Assembly (NCBI RefSeq): GCF_027922425.1
Contig: NZ_BSFQ01000004.1
Coordinates: forward strand, 298,314-362,313
Origin: Pseudonocardia halophobica
GTDB lineage: Bacteria > Actinomycetota > Actinomycetes > Mycobacteriales > Pseudonocardiaceae
Reading direction: 5' to 3'
Length of the DNA: 64,000 nucleotides
Under the pieces are notes generated by a model that worked only from the letters and a program-made list of their open reading frames with translations, did not search any database and was not told the origin of the DNA. The position numbers and the translations under genes are program-made. Shown one piece after another: positions 54,148 through 61,667 of the stretch; position 1 is the first letter of the stretch, and each line of letters opens with the position of its first letter.

Positions 54148-54579
54148 ATGACCCGTGCCCTGACCGGAACCGCCCGCGACGTCGTGCTGCTGCTCGGCCG
54201 GCTCGTCCTCGGTCTCGTGCTGCTCGCCCACGGCTGGCAGAAGGTGGTGACCAACGGCCCGGGCGCGACGATCGAGGGCTTCTCGGGCATGGGCATCCCG
54301 GCCGCGCCCGCGGCGGCGGCCTTCACCATGCTGGTCGAGATCGTCGGCGGGCTGATGCTGGTCGTGGGGGCGTTCACCGCGGTCGCCGGGGTGCTGGCCG
54401 CGCTCGTGATGGTCGGTGCGGGCCTGTTCGTGCACGCCGACGCGTTCTTCGCCGCCGACGGCGGCTGGGAGCTCGTCGGCGTGATCGCCGCGGGCGTGCT
54501 GATCCTCGCCGCGGCGGGGGCCGGCCGGTTCAGCGTCGACCACCTCCTGGCCGCGCGGCGCACGCCCGCCGCCGTCTGA
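54148..54579 (+). CDS. DoxX family membrane protein
   Basis: A 143-residue protein from ATG 54148 with GGAGG 9 nt upstream. Four helices follow the DoxX layout: VVLLLGRLVLGLVLLAHGWQ, AAAFTMLVEIVGGLMLVVGA, VLAALVMVGAGLFVHADAFF and LVGVIAAGVLILAAAGAG. It ends GRFSVDHLLAARR, matching the GRYSLDHLIFERKR of its larger neighbour. FSGMGIP aligns with FTNFGIP of the first copy. Probably a tandem duplicate that lacks the disordered tail. Confidence 0.92.
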   Translation: MTRALTGTARDVVLLLGRLVLGLVLLAHGWQKVVTNGPGATIEGFSGMGIPAAPAAAAFTMLVEIVGGLMLVVGAFTAVAGVLAALVMVGAGLFVHADAFFAADGGWELVGVIAAGVLILAAAGAGRFSVDHLLAARRTPAAV

Positions 54580-54658
54580 GAACCCCTTCACACCGGTCCC
54601 GCCGCCGAATCCGCCCGCACCGCAGGGGATCATCGGGGGCGGAGCGAGGGGGGATCGC

Positions 54659-55516
54659 GTGCTGCGCCACGTCACGGCGACCCGCTACGTCACGCCGTTG
54701 CGTGAGGGCGGGTCGCTGCCCGGTCTGATGGAGGCCGACGACCTCGGCACCTACGTCGTGAAGTTCCACGGCGCGGGGCAGGGCCGGAAGGTCCTGGTCG
54801 CCGAGATCGTCGCCGGCGAACTCGCCCGGGAGCTGGGCCTGCCGGTGCCCGAGCTGGTCACGGTCGACCTGGACCCCGAGCTCGGGCTCGCCGAGCCGGA
54901 CCAGGAGGTGCAGGACCTCCTGCACCGTTCGGCCGGGCTCAACCTGGGCCTGGACTACCTGCCCGGTGCGCTGGACTTCGACCCGCTGGCCTTCGACCCG
55001 GGCCCGGAGTTCGCCGGCCGTGTGCTGTGGTTCGACGCGCTGGTCGGCAACGTGGACCGCTCGTGGCGCAACGCCAACATGCTGCTCTGGCACCGGGCCC
55101 CGTACCTGATCGACCACGGCGCGACGCTGACCTTCCACCACGGCTGGGCGCGGACACTCGCCGATCCGGCGGCGGTCGCCGCCCGCCCGTTCGACGCCGG
55201 CGACCACGTCCTGCTCGGGTCCTTCCCGGACCTCGACGCGGCCGACGCCGCCCTCGCGCCGCTGGTCACCGCGTCGACGGTCGAGCGTGCGGCCGCGGCG
55301 GTGCCGGACGAGTGGCTGGCCGGCGAGCCCGGCTTCGACGGCCCCGACGAGGTCCGCGCCGCGTACGCCGAGATCCTCGCCGCGCGGGTCGCGGCCCGCG
55401 AGACCTGGCTGCCCGCCGTCCGGGAGGCGGCGGCGACCGGCCGTCCGCGCCCGATCACCCGGAGCGGCCGCCCGCCGGCGTGGCTGGCCGCCCGGCTGCC
55501 GAAGGTGGACCGGTGA
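54659..55516 (+). CDS. HipA-like kinase domain protein
   Basis: A 285-residue protein from GTG 54659. YVVKFHGAGQGRKVLVAEIVAGELARELGLPVPELV (in parts: YVVKFHG, AEIVAGELARELGLPVPELV) provides the nucleotide-binding Lys and acidic helix of HipA-type kinases. LWFDALVGNVDRSWRNANML has the catalytic D-x4-N loop and PYLIDHGATLTF the metal-binding Asp. It lacks the N-terminal HipA_N domain, so it is not a classic HipA toxin. The stop overlaps the start of a DUF3037 gene by 4 bp, a pairing that recurs in bacteria. Substrate unknown. Confidence 0.82.
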   Translation: MLRHVTATRYVTPLREGGSLPGLMEADDLGTYVVKFHGAGQGRKVLVAEIVAGELARELGLPVPELVTVDLDPELGLAEPDQEVQDLLHRSAGLNLGLDYLPGALDFDPLAFDPGPEFAGRVLWFDALVGNVDRSWRNANMLLWHRAPYLIDHGATLTFHHGWARTLADPAAVAARPFDAGDHVLLGSFPDLDAADAALAPLVTASTVERAAAAVPDEWLAGEPGFDGPDEVRAAYAEILAARVAARETWLPAVREAAATGRPRPITRSGRPPAWLAARLPKVDR

Positions 55517-55950
55517 GCACGGGGAACGGCCTGGAGGTCTACGAGTACGCGGTGCTGCAGGTCGTGCCGCGGCCCGAGCGCGGCGAGACGATGAACGCCG
55601 GCGTGCTCGTCTACTGCCGGGCGAAGGACTTCCTCGGCGGGCGGGTGCACCTGGACCGGGACCGGCTGCGCGCCCTCGACCCGCACGCCGACGCGGACGC
55701 GATCGCCGACGCCCTCGAGGTCGCCGCCGCCGTCTGCGCCGTGCCCACCCCGCCGCGGGCCGACCGGCGGACGGAGGGGGCGCTGGCCGCGTCGGGCCCG
55801 GGGGCGGGGGAGGACCTCGGCCGCCGCTTCCGCCGGCTCACCGCGCCGCGCAGCACGGTCGTGCGGCCCGGTCCGGTGCACAGCGGGCTCACCGCGGACC
55901 CGGCCGCCGAACCGGACCGCCTGCTCGCGGCGCTGGTCCTGCCCCTCTGA
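55513..55950 (+). CDS. DUF3037 domain protein
   Basis: A 145-residue soluble protein from the overlapping GTG 55513. The domain opens LEVYEYAVLQVVPRPERGE followed by MNAGVLVYCRAKDFLGGRVHLD, the usual DUF3037 start. It ends RRFRRLTAPRSTVVRPGPVHSGLTADP, which is also a typical C-terminal box. DUF3037 has no known activity but is repeatedly coded beside HipA-like kinase genes, as here. It may be the substrate or control subunit of the kinase; this is inference. Confidence 0.88.
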   Translation: MSTGNGLEVYEYAVLQVVPRPERGETMNAGVLVYCRAKDFLGGRVHLDRDRLRALDPHADADAIADALEVAAAVCAVPTPPRADRRTEGALAASGPGAGEDLGRRFRRLTAPRSTVVRPGPVHSGLTADPAAEPDRLLAALVLPL

Positions 55951-55961
55951 GCCGTGGGAGT

Positions 55962-55989
55962 GGCGATCGTCGCAATGGCGTTGATCGCC
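55962..55989 (+). terminator. Weak hairpin after the DUF3037 gene
   Basis: GGCGATC (55962-55968) pairs with GATCGCC (55983-55989) around a 14-nt loop. The surrounding bases (GTGGGAGTGGCGATCG) look like a decayed version of the 42-bp palindrome at 11162. Confidence 0.35.
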
Positions 55990-56011
55990 CGTCACGGGGC
56001 AAGGTGACGGC

Positions 56012-57085
56012 ATGAGCGGATCGACGCAGATCGCCACCGACCCCGTCCCCGCCGCGGCGCTCACCGAGTGGCTGCGGGCCGAGGTCCCCGAGGTCGCCAC
56101 CGGATCGGACCCCGTCGACGTCCGGCGGATCTCCGGCGGGCACTCGAACCTGACCTACCGGATCGTCGACGCCGCCGGCACCCCGTGGGCCCTGCGCCGC
56201 CCGCCCACCGGCGGGGTCCTCGCCACCGCCCACGACATGAGCCGCGAGTGGCGGTTCATCGCCGCGCTGGCCGACACCCCGGTCCCGGTCCCGCGGGCGG
56301 TCGCGTTCTGCTCCGACCAGGCGGTGATCGGGGCCGACTTCTACCTCATGGGGTTCGTCGACGGCGTCGTCCCCGGCGACGTCGAGGCCGGCGCCGCCAT
56401 GCCCGTCGAGATCCGCCACGCCGCGGGGCTGGCGGTCGCGGACGTGCTGGCCGAGCTGCACGCGGTCGACCCCGACGCCGTCGGGCTGGGGGAGCTGCGC
56501 CGCCCGGGCAGCTACCTGGAGCGCCAGCTGCGCCGCTGGCACCGGCAGGCGCACGACTCGGCCGTCGAGGACCTGTCCGTGGTCGACGAGGGGCACCGGC
56601 TGCTCGTGGAGCGGCGGCCGGTCGACGAGGAGCTGACCATCGCCCACGGCGACTACCGGCCCGGCAACCTCTCCTTCGGCCCCGACGGCCGCATCGGTGC
56701 GATCTTCGACTGGGAGCTGGCCACGCTCGGCGAGCCGCTCGCGGACCTCGGCTACCTGCTGGCGTCGTGGGGCCGTCCGGGCGACACCGTCCGGGAGATC
56801 ACGTCCGGGCCGACCACGCTCGAGGGCTGGCCGGAGCGCGCGGAGATCCTGGCCCGCTACGCCGAGCGCTCCGGGCGCGGTGACCGGATCGCCGGGCAGG
56901 CGGACTACTTCGAGGCCTTCGCGCGCTGGCGCTCGGCCTGTATCGGCGCGGGCGTCTACACGCGGTACGCCGCCGGGCACATGGGCGACTCCACGGAGGA
57001 CCCGGAGACGGCGCGGCTGCGGCTGGCGAACCTGCAGGAGCAGGCCACCGCGGCCGTGGAGATCCTGCACCGGAGCGCGGGCTAG
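56012..57085 (+). CDS. APH/ChoK-type phosphotransferase family protein (ACAD10-like)
   Basis: A 357-residue kinase-fold protein from ATG 56012. It has ISGGHSNLTYRIVDAAG with WALRRPPTGGVLATAHDM, the nucleotide site; the Brenner catalytic loop IAHGDYRPGNLSFGPDG; and IFDWELATLGEPLADLGYLLASWG with the metal Asp. This pattern matches the phosphotransferase domain of ACAD10/11-like proteins, often associated with acyl-CoA dehydrogenases and hydroxyacyl metabolism. An ACAD gene exists at 36224 but is 20 kb away. Substrate unknown. Confidence 0.9.
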   Translation: MSGSTQIATDPVPAAALTEWLRAEVPEVATGSDPVDVRRISGGHSNLTYRIVDAAGTPWALRRPPTGGVLATAHDMSREWRFIAALADTPVPVPRAVAFCSDQAVIGADFYLMGFVDGVVPGDVEAGAAMPVEIRHAAGLAVADVLAELHAVDPDAVGLGELRRPGSYLERQLRRWHRQAHDSAVEDLSVVDEGHRLLVERRPVDEELTIAHGDYRPGNLSFGPDGRIGAIFDWELATLGEPLADLGYLLASWGRPGDTVREITSGPTTLEGWPERAEILARYAERSGRGDRIAGQADYFEAFARWRSACIGAGVYTRYAAGHMGDSTEDPETARLRLANLQEQATAAVEILHRSAG

Positions 57086-57094
57086 GGTCACCGG

Positions 57095-57721
57095 GTGACC
57101 TGGGGTTCCTACGGCGCCTACCTGGGCATCGCCGTCCTGCTCGTGCTCGCCCCGGGGCCGGACACGCTCGTCCTGCTCCGCAACGCCCTGGCCGGCGGCC
57201 GCCGCGGCGGGCTGCTCGCGTGCGCGGGCATCCTCGCCGGGAACCTGCTGCAGGGCAGCGCGGCGGCGTTCGGGCTCGGTGTGCTCGTGGCGAGCTCCCG
57301 GCCGCTGTTCGAGACGCTGCGCTGGGCGGGCGTGGTCTACCTCCTGTTCCTCGCCGTGCAGGCGCTGCGCGGCGCGTGGCGCGGGGACTACGCGGCGTTC
57401 ACCGAGCTCGTCGAGAAGCGGCGCGGGCAGGGCTTCCGCCGTTTCCGCGAGGGCTTCCTGTCCAACGTGACCAACCCGAAGGTGCTGGTCATGTACCTGT
57501 CGGTGCTGCCGCAGTTCCTGGTCCCGGGCGTCACGACCACGGCCGACGCGCTGCTGCTCGCCTACACCGTCGGCGTGCTGGGCGCGGTGTGGCTCCTCGC
57601 GCTGGTGTTCGTGGTGCACCGGGTGCGGGCATGGCTGGGCCGCCGGCGGGTGCGCCGCACGATCGACGCGGTGACCGGGACGGCGCTGGTCGGGTTCGGC
57701 GTCGCCCTGGCCGCCGAGTAG
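57095..57721 (+). CDS. LysE/RhtB family exporter
   Basis: A 208-residue membrane protein from GTG 57095, 9 bp after the phosphotransferase stop. The first helix carries the LysE signature VLVLAPGPDTLVLLRNALAGGRRGGL, followed by AGILAGNLLQGSAAAFGLG and GFLSNVTNPKVLVMYLSVLPQFL, another family box. About six helices. Exports amino acids or homoserine-lactone-like metabolites by family. The last codons and stop lie in an 18-bp tandem duplication. Confidence 0.92.
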   Translation: MTWGSYGAYLGIAVLLVLAPGPDTLVLLRNALAGGRRGGLLACAGILAGNLLQGSAAAFGLGVLVASSRPLFETLRWAGVVYLLFLAVQALRGAWRGDYAAFTELVEKRRGQGFRRFREGFLSNVTNPKVLVMYLSVLPQFLVPGVTTTADALLLAYTVGVLGAVWLLALVFVVHRVRAWLGRRRVRRTIDAVTGTALVGFGVALAAE

Positions 57722-57744
57722 GGCCCGGCCGCCGAGTAGGGCCC
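57709..57744. repeat. 18-bp perfect tandem duplication over the lysE-type stop
   Basis: GGCCGCCGAGTAGGGCCC is repeated without a gap at 57709-57726 and 57727-57744, so the AAE-stop coding end is duplicated in frame downstream of the real stop. Confidence 0.9.
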
Positions 57745-57779
57745 TCGCCGCCGGGGAGGAACCGTAGCCGGAGGAGCCC

Positions 57780-59183
57780 CTACCGGACCGGCGGCTTCTC
57801 CGTGCCGTGCGCGAAGGTCGCCGACTCCGGCCCGCGCTGCGGGGCGCTCTGCCGGCGCAGTTGCTCGAGGGCCAGGCGGAGGTCGTCGAGCAGCAGGTTC
57901 GCCAGGTCGTGGCTGAAACCGTTGCGTACCACGATCCGCAGCGCCGCGATGTCCTCGCGCTTGGCCGGGAACGTGTAGGCGGGCACCAGCCAGCCGCGCT
58001 CGCGCAGGGCCGCGGACACGTCGAACGCCGAGAAGGGCTGTCCGTCGGCCACGGTGAACGCGAAGACCGGCAGCTCCGACCCGTCGGTGAGCAGCCGGAA
58101 GGCGCCCGTCTCGGCGATCCGGGCCGACAGAGTCGTGGCCACGTCCCGGCAGGTCTGCTGCACGCGTGCGAATCCTGCCTGGCCCAGCCGCAGGAACTGG
58201 AAGTACTGCGCGATCACCTGGCCGCCGGGCCGGGAGAAGTTCAGCGCGAAGGTCGGCATGTCGCCGCCCAGGTAGTTGACCCGGAACACGAGGTCCTCGG
58301 GCAGCGCGTCCTCGTCGCGCCACAGCGCCCAGCCGACGCCCGGGTAGACCAGGCCGTACTTGTGCCCGGAGGTGTTGATCGACGCCACCCGCGGCAGCCG
58401 GAAGTCCCACGGCAGGTCGGGGTCGCAGAACGGGGCGATCATGGCGCCGGAGGCGCCGTCGACGTGTACCGGGACGTCCAGCCCGGTGCGGGACTGCAGG
58501 TCGTCGAGCGCGGCGCAGACCTCCTCGACCGGTTCGTAGCTGCCGTCGAAGGTCGAGCCCAGCACCACGACCACGCCGATCGTGTTCTCGTCGCAGAGCG
58601 CCACGGCCTCGGCCGCGCCCAGGTGCAGCCGGTCGCCCTCCATGGGGACCAGCCGCGGCTCGACCTCGAAGTAGTTCGCGAACTTCTCCCAGCAGATCTG
58701 GACGTTGATGCCCATGATGATGTTGGGGCGCGCGGTGTCCTTGCCCTCCGACCGCCGCCGGGCCTGCCAGCGCCGCTTGAGCGCCAGCCCGCCGAGCATG
58801 CACGCCTCGCTGGATCCCGTCGTCGAGCAGCCGATCGCCCGGGCCGGGTCCGGCGCGTTCCACAGGTCGGCGAGCATCCGCACGCAGCGCTGCTCGATGT
58901 CGGCGGTCCGCGGGTACTCGTCCTTGTCGATCATGTTCTTGTCGAACGACTCGGACATCAGGCGCTGGGCGGCCTCCTCCTCCCACGTCGTGACGAACGT
59001 GGCGAGGTTGAGCCGCGCGTTGCCGTCGAGCATCAGCTCGTCGTGCACGATCTGGTACGCGACCTGGGGATCGAGCCCGGACTCCGGCAGCTCGTAGCGG
59101 GGCACGGTGATGGGCTCCGCACCGAAGACCGGGTTCGCGGCGACCGGCTTGTCGGCGGGCTCGCGGCGCTGATGTGTGGGCAT
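57780..59183 (-). CDS. gadB: Glutamate decarboxylase
   Basis: A PLP enzyme converting glutamate to GABA with proton consumption. It is 467 residues from ATG 59183. It has MLDGNARLNLATFVTTW, TADIEQRCVRMLADLWNAP, IGCSTTGSSEACMLGGLALK, VHVDGASGAMIAPF with the PLP Asp, and SINTSGHKYGLVYPGVGW with the Schiff-base Lys. The C-terminal tail is short (HGTEKPPVR). No glutamate/GABA antiporter gene is adjacent; the LysE-type gene is convergent. Role in acid resistance or GABA metabolism is likely. Confidence 0.96.
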   Translation of the reverse strand: MPTHQRREPADKPVAANPVFGAEPITVPRYELPESGLDPQVAYQIVHDELMLDGNARLNLATFVTTWEEEAAQRLMSESFDKNMIDKDEYPRTADIEQRCVRMLADLWNAPDPARAIGCSTTGSSEACMLGGLALKRRWQARRRSEGKDTARPNIIMGINVQICWEKFANYFEVEPRLVPMEGDRLHLGAAEAVALCDENTIGVVVVLGSTFDGSYEPVEEVCAALDDLQSRTGLDVPVHVDGASGAMIAPFCDPDLPWDFRLPRVASINTSGHKYGLVYPGVGWALWRDEDALPEDLVFRVNYLGGDMPTFALNFSRPGGQVIAQYFQFLRLGQAGFARVQQTCRDVATTLSARIAETGAFRLLTDGSELPVFAFTVADGQPFSAFDVSAALRERGWLVPAYTFPAKREDIAALRIVVRNGFSHDLANLLLDDLRLALEQLRRQSAPQRGPESATFAHGTEKPPVR

Positions 59184-59193
59184 TCTCACGACC

Positions 59194-59928
59194 CTAGGGG
59201 AAGTCGGTGACATAGCCCTGGGACCGAAGCCACGGAAGCAGCCGGTCCAACGCCTCCACCGTCCGGGCCCGGCTCCCGCCCCCGTCGTGCAGCAGGATCA
59301 CCGCGCCGGGGTGCAGGTGCTTCTCGACGTTCGCCAGGATCACGTCCGCGGCGGGCCGCTTCCAGTCCCGCGGGTCGATCGCCCACCCCAGCGGCTGCAT
59401 CCCCTGCGCCACGGCCGAGTCGAGGATCTGCCGGTCCCAGTTGCCGCCGGGCGCGCGGAAGTAGGTGACGGGGGTGCCCGGGACGCGCGCGGCGACGTCG
59501 CCGATCTCCGCGGTGATCGTCCTGGCGTCGCGGGAGGGGAGTCCCTCGTCGTGGGTGTGCGAGTGCGAGCAGATCCGCATCCCGGCGTTGACGACCTTCG
59601 CGACGACGTCCGGGTGCCGTGCCATCTGCGCGCCGACCATGCAGAACGTTCCCTTGGCGCCGTGCTTGAGCAGCACGTCGAGGATCTGCGGGGTCCACTG
59701 CGGATCGGGGCCGTCGTCGAAGGTGAGCGCCACCCGCTTGTCCGCGGGCCCCGCGACCGGGAGGTCGGTGAGCACCACCGGCCGGGCCGTCGGCGCCGGG
59801 GGAGCCACGACGACCGGGGCGGGCTCCGGCTCGGGCGCCGCCACCTGCGTGCCGAGCGGCGCGATCAGGCCGAGCGCCAGCGCCGCGAGCAGTGCCGGCA
59901 CCCGGTCCGCGGCTCTGCCGCGGAACAT
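59194..59928 (-). CDS. Secreted polysaccharide deacetylase (NodB family)
   Basis: A 244-residue carbohydrate esterase 4 protein from ATG 59928. The signal peptide MFRGRAADRVPALLAALAL is followed by a Pro/Ala/Glu linker. The NodB domain has VALTFDDGPDPQWTPQILDVL, SHSHTHDEGLP (HxxxH metal ligands), YFRAPGGNWD and LLHDGGGSRARTVEALDRLL. It resembles the deacetylase half of the 9009-11156 synthase, but is free and secreted. It could act on peptidoglycan, chitin or the polymer made by that synthase. Lies 10 bp upstream of the gad start, same strand. Confidence 0.92.
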   Translation of the reverse strand: MFRGRAADRVPALLAALALGLIAPLGTQVAAPEPEPAPVVVAPPAPTARPVVLTDLPVAGPADKRVALTFDDGPDPQWTPQILDVLLKHGAKGTFCMVGAQMARHPDVVAKVVNAGMRICSHSHTHDEGLPSRDARTITAEIGDVAARVPGTPVTYFRAPGGNWDRQILDSAVAQGMQPLGWAIDPRDWKRPAADVILANVEKHLHPGAVILLHDGGGSRARTVEALDRLLPWLRSQGYVTDFP

Positions 59929-60119
59929 CCCCTCCGTCGTGCGGGGATCGGGGTGGGCGGGCCGGGTCAGGAGGCCGGATCCGCCGCGTCTCACCGGTGG
60001 CACGCCCATGGACGCCTCGACCGCCTCTCCCGGCTCGCCCGTCACGGGAGTTCGTTCGTACCCGAAGGAGCGACTCGAGGGCCGCGGACACGCCGGACGA
60101 CCAGCGGAACCCCGCCCGG

Positions 60120-61016
60120 TCAGCCCTGCCCGCCGCCTCGCTGCTCGCGGCGCAGCAGCCGGCGCAGCGCGGGCAGCACCCGCTCCACGGTCGACGGCCG
60201 GGTCAGCAGCGGACCGCGGGTGTGGCGGACCTCGGTCGGGATGACCACGCTCGCGCCGCCGGTCGCGGCGATCTCCAGTTCGAGGAAGCTCGGCGAGAAC
60301 GGGAGCGTCGAGAAGCCCGGCACGGCGCCCAGCCGGAGCTCCGCACCGGACCCGCCCTTGGTGTGCACGGCCGAGATGTGGTCGTAGTGGTATTCGAAGG
60401 TCGCGTTCTTCGCCCGCTTGCCGGTCACGACGTTCAGCTCGCAGGTCAGCACGGCGAGATGGTGGCGGCCCGGGCACAGGACGGCGACGGTGTACTCGCT
60501 GAACCGGCGGTGCCGGTCGTCGCCGAGGCGGTGGCGGGCCTTCAGGGTGGGCGCGATCAGCACGAGCGGGCCCTCCGGGTCGGTCATCCCGGGGTCCACC
60601 ACCTTGGGTCGGACGTCCTCGGCGTGCAGGTCGAGGTCGCTGTCCTCGAGCTCGAAGCGCTTCATCGCGTCGGCGGCGGTGGCGACGAGGTCCGCGTTCA
60701 GGGTCGCGTCGACCTGGTCGTCGGAGGCCTTCGGCTCGGCGCGGGAGTAGTCGAGGCGGTAGTTCCCCAGCCTGACCCAGCCCGGTACCAGCAGGGCACC
60801 GATCGCGGCGACCGCTGCCAGGACGCCCAGCACCGGCAGGCCGGCCAGGGCGAGGGCGCCGGCGAGCACCAGCGCCACGACGCCGCCCTGCATCATCCGG
60901 ATCGCCATGACCCGGTCCATCCGGTCCGGCGTCGGGACGAAGTACTTGCCGATCTTGTCCTTGCGCTCGTTCGGGTTGAGCGGCGCAGGCGTCGTCGGCA
61001 CCCCCGTGGCGCTCAT
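60120..61016 (-). CDS. Unknown membrane protein with large soluble domain
   Basis: A 298-residue protein from ATG 61016 after a GGGGGG stretch. Residues 1-38 are polar (ERKDKIGKYFVPTPDRMDRVMAIR). Two helices lie at about 43-82 (VVALVLAGALALAGLPVLGV, then LAAVAAIGALLVPGW). A soluble domain follows with EDVRPKVVDPGMTDPEGPLV, YTVAVLCPGRHHLAVLTCEL and FEYHYDHISAV, ending in a basic tail. I do not recognise the family. Strand-rich sequence and LVVTGKRAKN-type segments suggest a cytoplasmic beta domain. It lies 191 bp upstream of the deacetylase. Confidence 0.7.
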   Translation of the reverse strand: MSATGVPTTPAPLNPNERKDKIGKYFVPTPDRMDRVMAIRMMQGGVVALVLAGALALAGLPVLGVLAAVAAIGALLVPGWVRLGNYRLDYSRAEPKASDDQVDATLNADLVATAADAMKRFELEDSDLDLHAEDVRPKVVDPGMTDPEGPLVLIAPTLKARHRLGDDRHRRFSEYTVAVLCPGRHHLAVLTCELNVVTGKRAKNATFEYHYDHISAVHTKGGSGAELRLGAVPGFSTLPFSPSFLELEIAATGGASVVIPTEVRHTRGPLLTRPSTVERVLPALRRLLRREQRGGGQG

Positions 61017-61132
61017 GGTCGTTCCCCCCTTGCGACCGGCGCCCTTCGCCGCCGGTCGATGAGGGGACTCGCTCCTCCGCGGCGTGATGTTGCGGGATCA
61101 CGGACATGATCACTCCGGTGGAGCAGAATCCC

Positions 61133-61152
61133 CAGCTCCAGGGGTGGAGCTG
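61133..61152. promoter_or_regulatory. Hairpin/operator in the 5' region of the unknown membrane protein
   Basis: CAGCTCCA-GGGG-TGGAGCTG is a perfect 8-bp-arm inverted repeat, 117 bp before the start at 61016 and 111 bp from the PPOX stop. It could be the terminator of the PPOX gene or an operator. The remaining 246-bp gap shows no gene. Confidence 0.45.
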
Positions 61153-61262
61153 CCGGCGAACGGGTGCACTGCCGTCACGCCGTCCGCCCTTGTGTTGACA
61201 GCACCTTGCGGCCCACAACATCCGGACGGGTGGTCCAGGCGCGGGCGCGCGGACGGCGGGGG

Positions 61263-61667
61263 TCAGGCGCCGCCGACCGCGACCGCCAGTCCGGTGGATC
61301 CGCGGTCGCCGCGGAAGAGCCGGCTGGACCCGACGGCGATCCGGCCGACCAGCCCGTACTTGCGCGCGACGGCGCGGCGGACCCGGCGGGTGCCCTCGAC
61401 GTCGAGCAGCTCGGCGGTGCCCGGCACGGCCGGGCCGAGGGGCTTCCCGCGGCGGTCGCACTCGGCCAGCTCGACGGTCCCGGACCGGCGGATCCGCTTG
61501 ACCTTGCCGGAGTCCGTCACGGTCCAGACGCCGAGCCGGCCGTCGTCCAGCCCGGCCGCCCAGACCGGCGTCGGGACGGGGGTGCCGTCCTTGCGGAAGG
61601 TCGTGAGCAGCAGGTACTGCGCGTCGGCGAGGCGCCGGGCCGAGGGCTCGCTCACGGGCCTGCTCAC
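61263..61667 (-). CDS. PPOX class F420-dependent oxidoreductase
   Basis: A 134-residue split-barrel protein starting at GTG 61667, which overlaps the P450 stop (GTGA). YLLLTTFRKDGTPVPTPVWAAGL and GVWTVTDSGKVKRIRRSGTVELAECDRRGK match F420-binding members of the pyridoxine-5'-phosphate oxidase-like superfamily. The C-terminal ARKYGLVGRI is also usual. Strict coupling to a P450 suggests that both act on the same metabolite, for example reducing a double bond before or after hydroxylation. This is inference. Confidence 0.9.
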   Translation of the reverse strand: MSRPVSEPSARRLADAQYLLLTTFRKDGTPVPTPVWAAGLDDGRLGVWTVTDSGKVKRIRRSGTVELAECDRRGKPLGPAVPGTAELLDVEGTRRVRRAVARKYGLVGRIAVGSSRLFRGDRGSTGLAVAVGGA

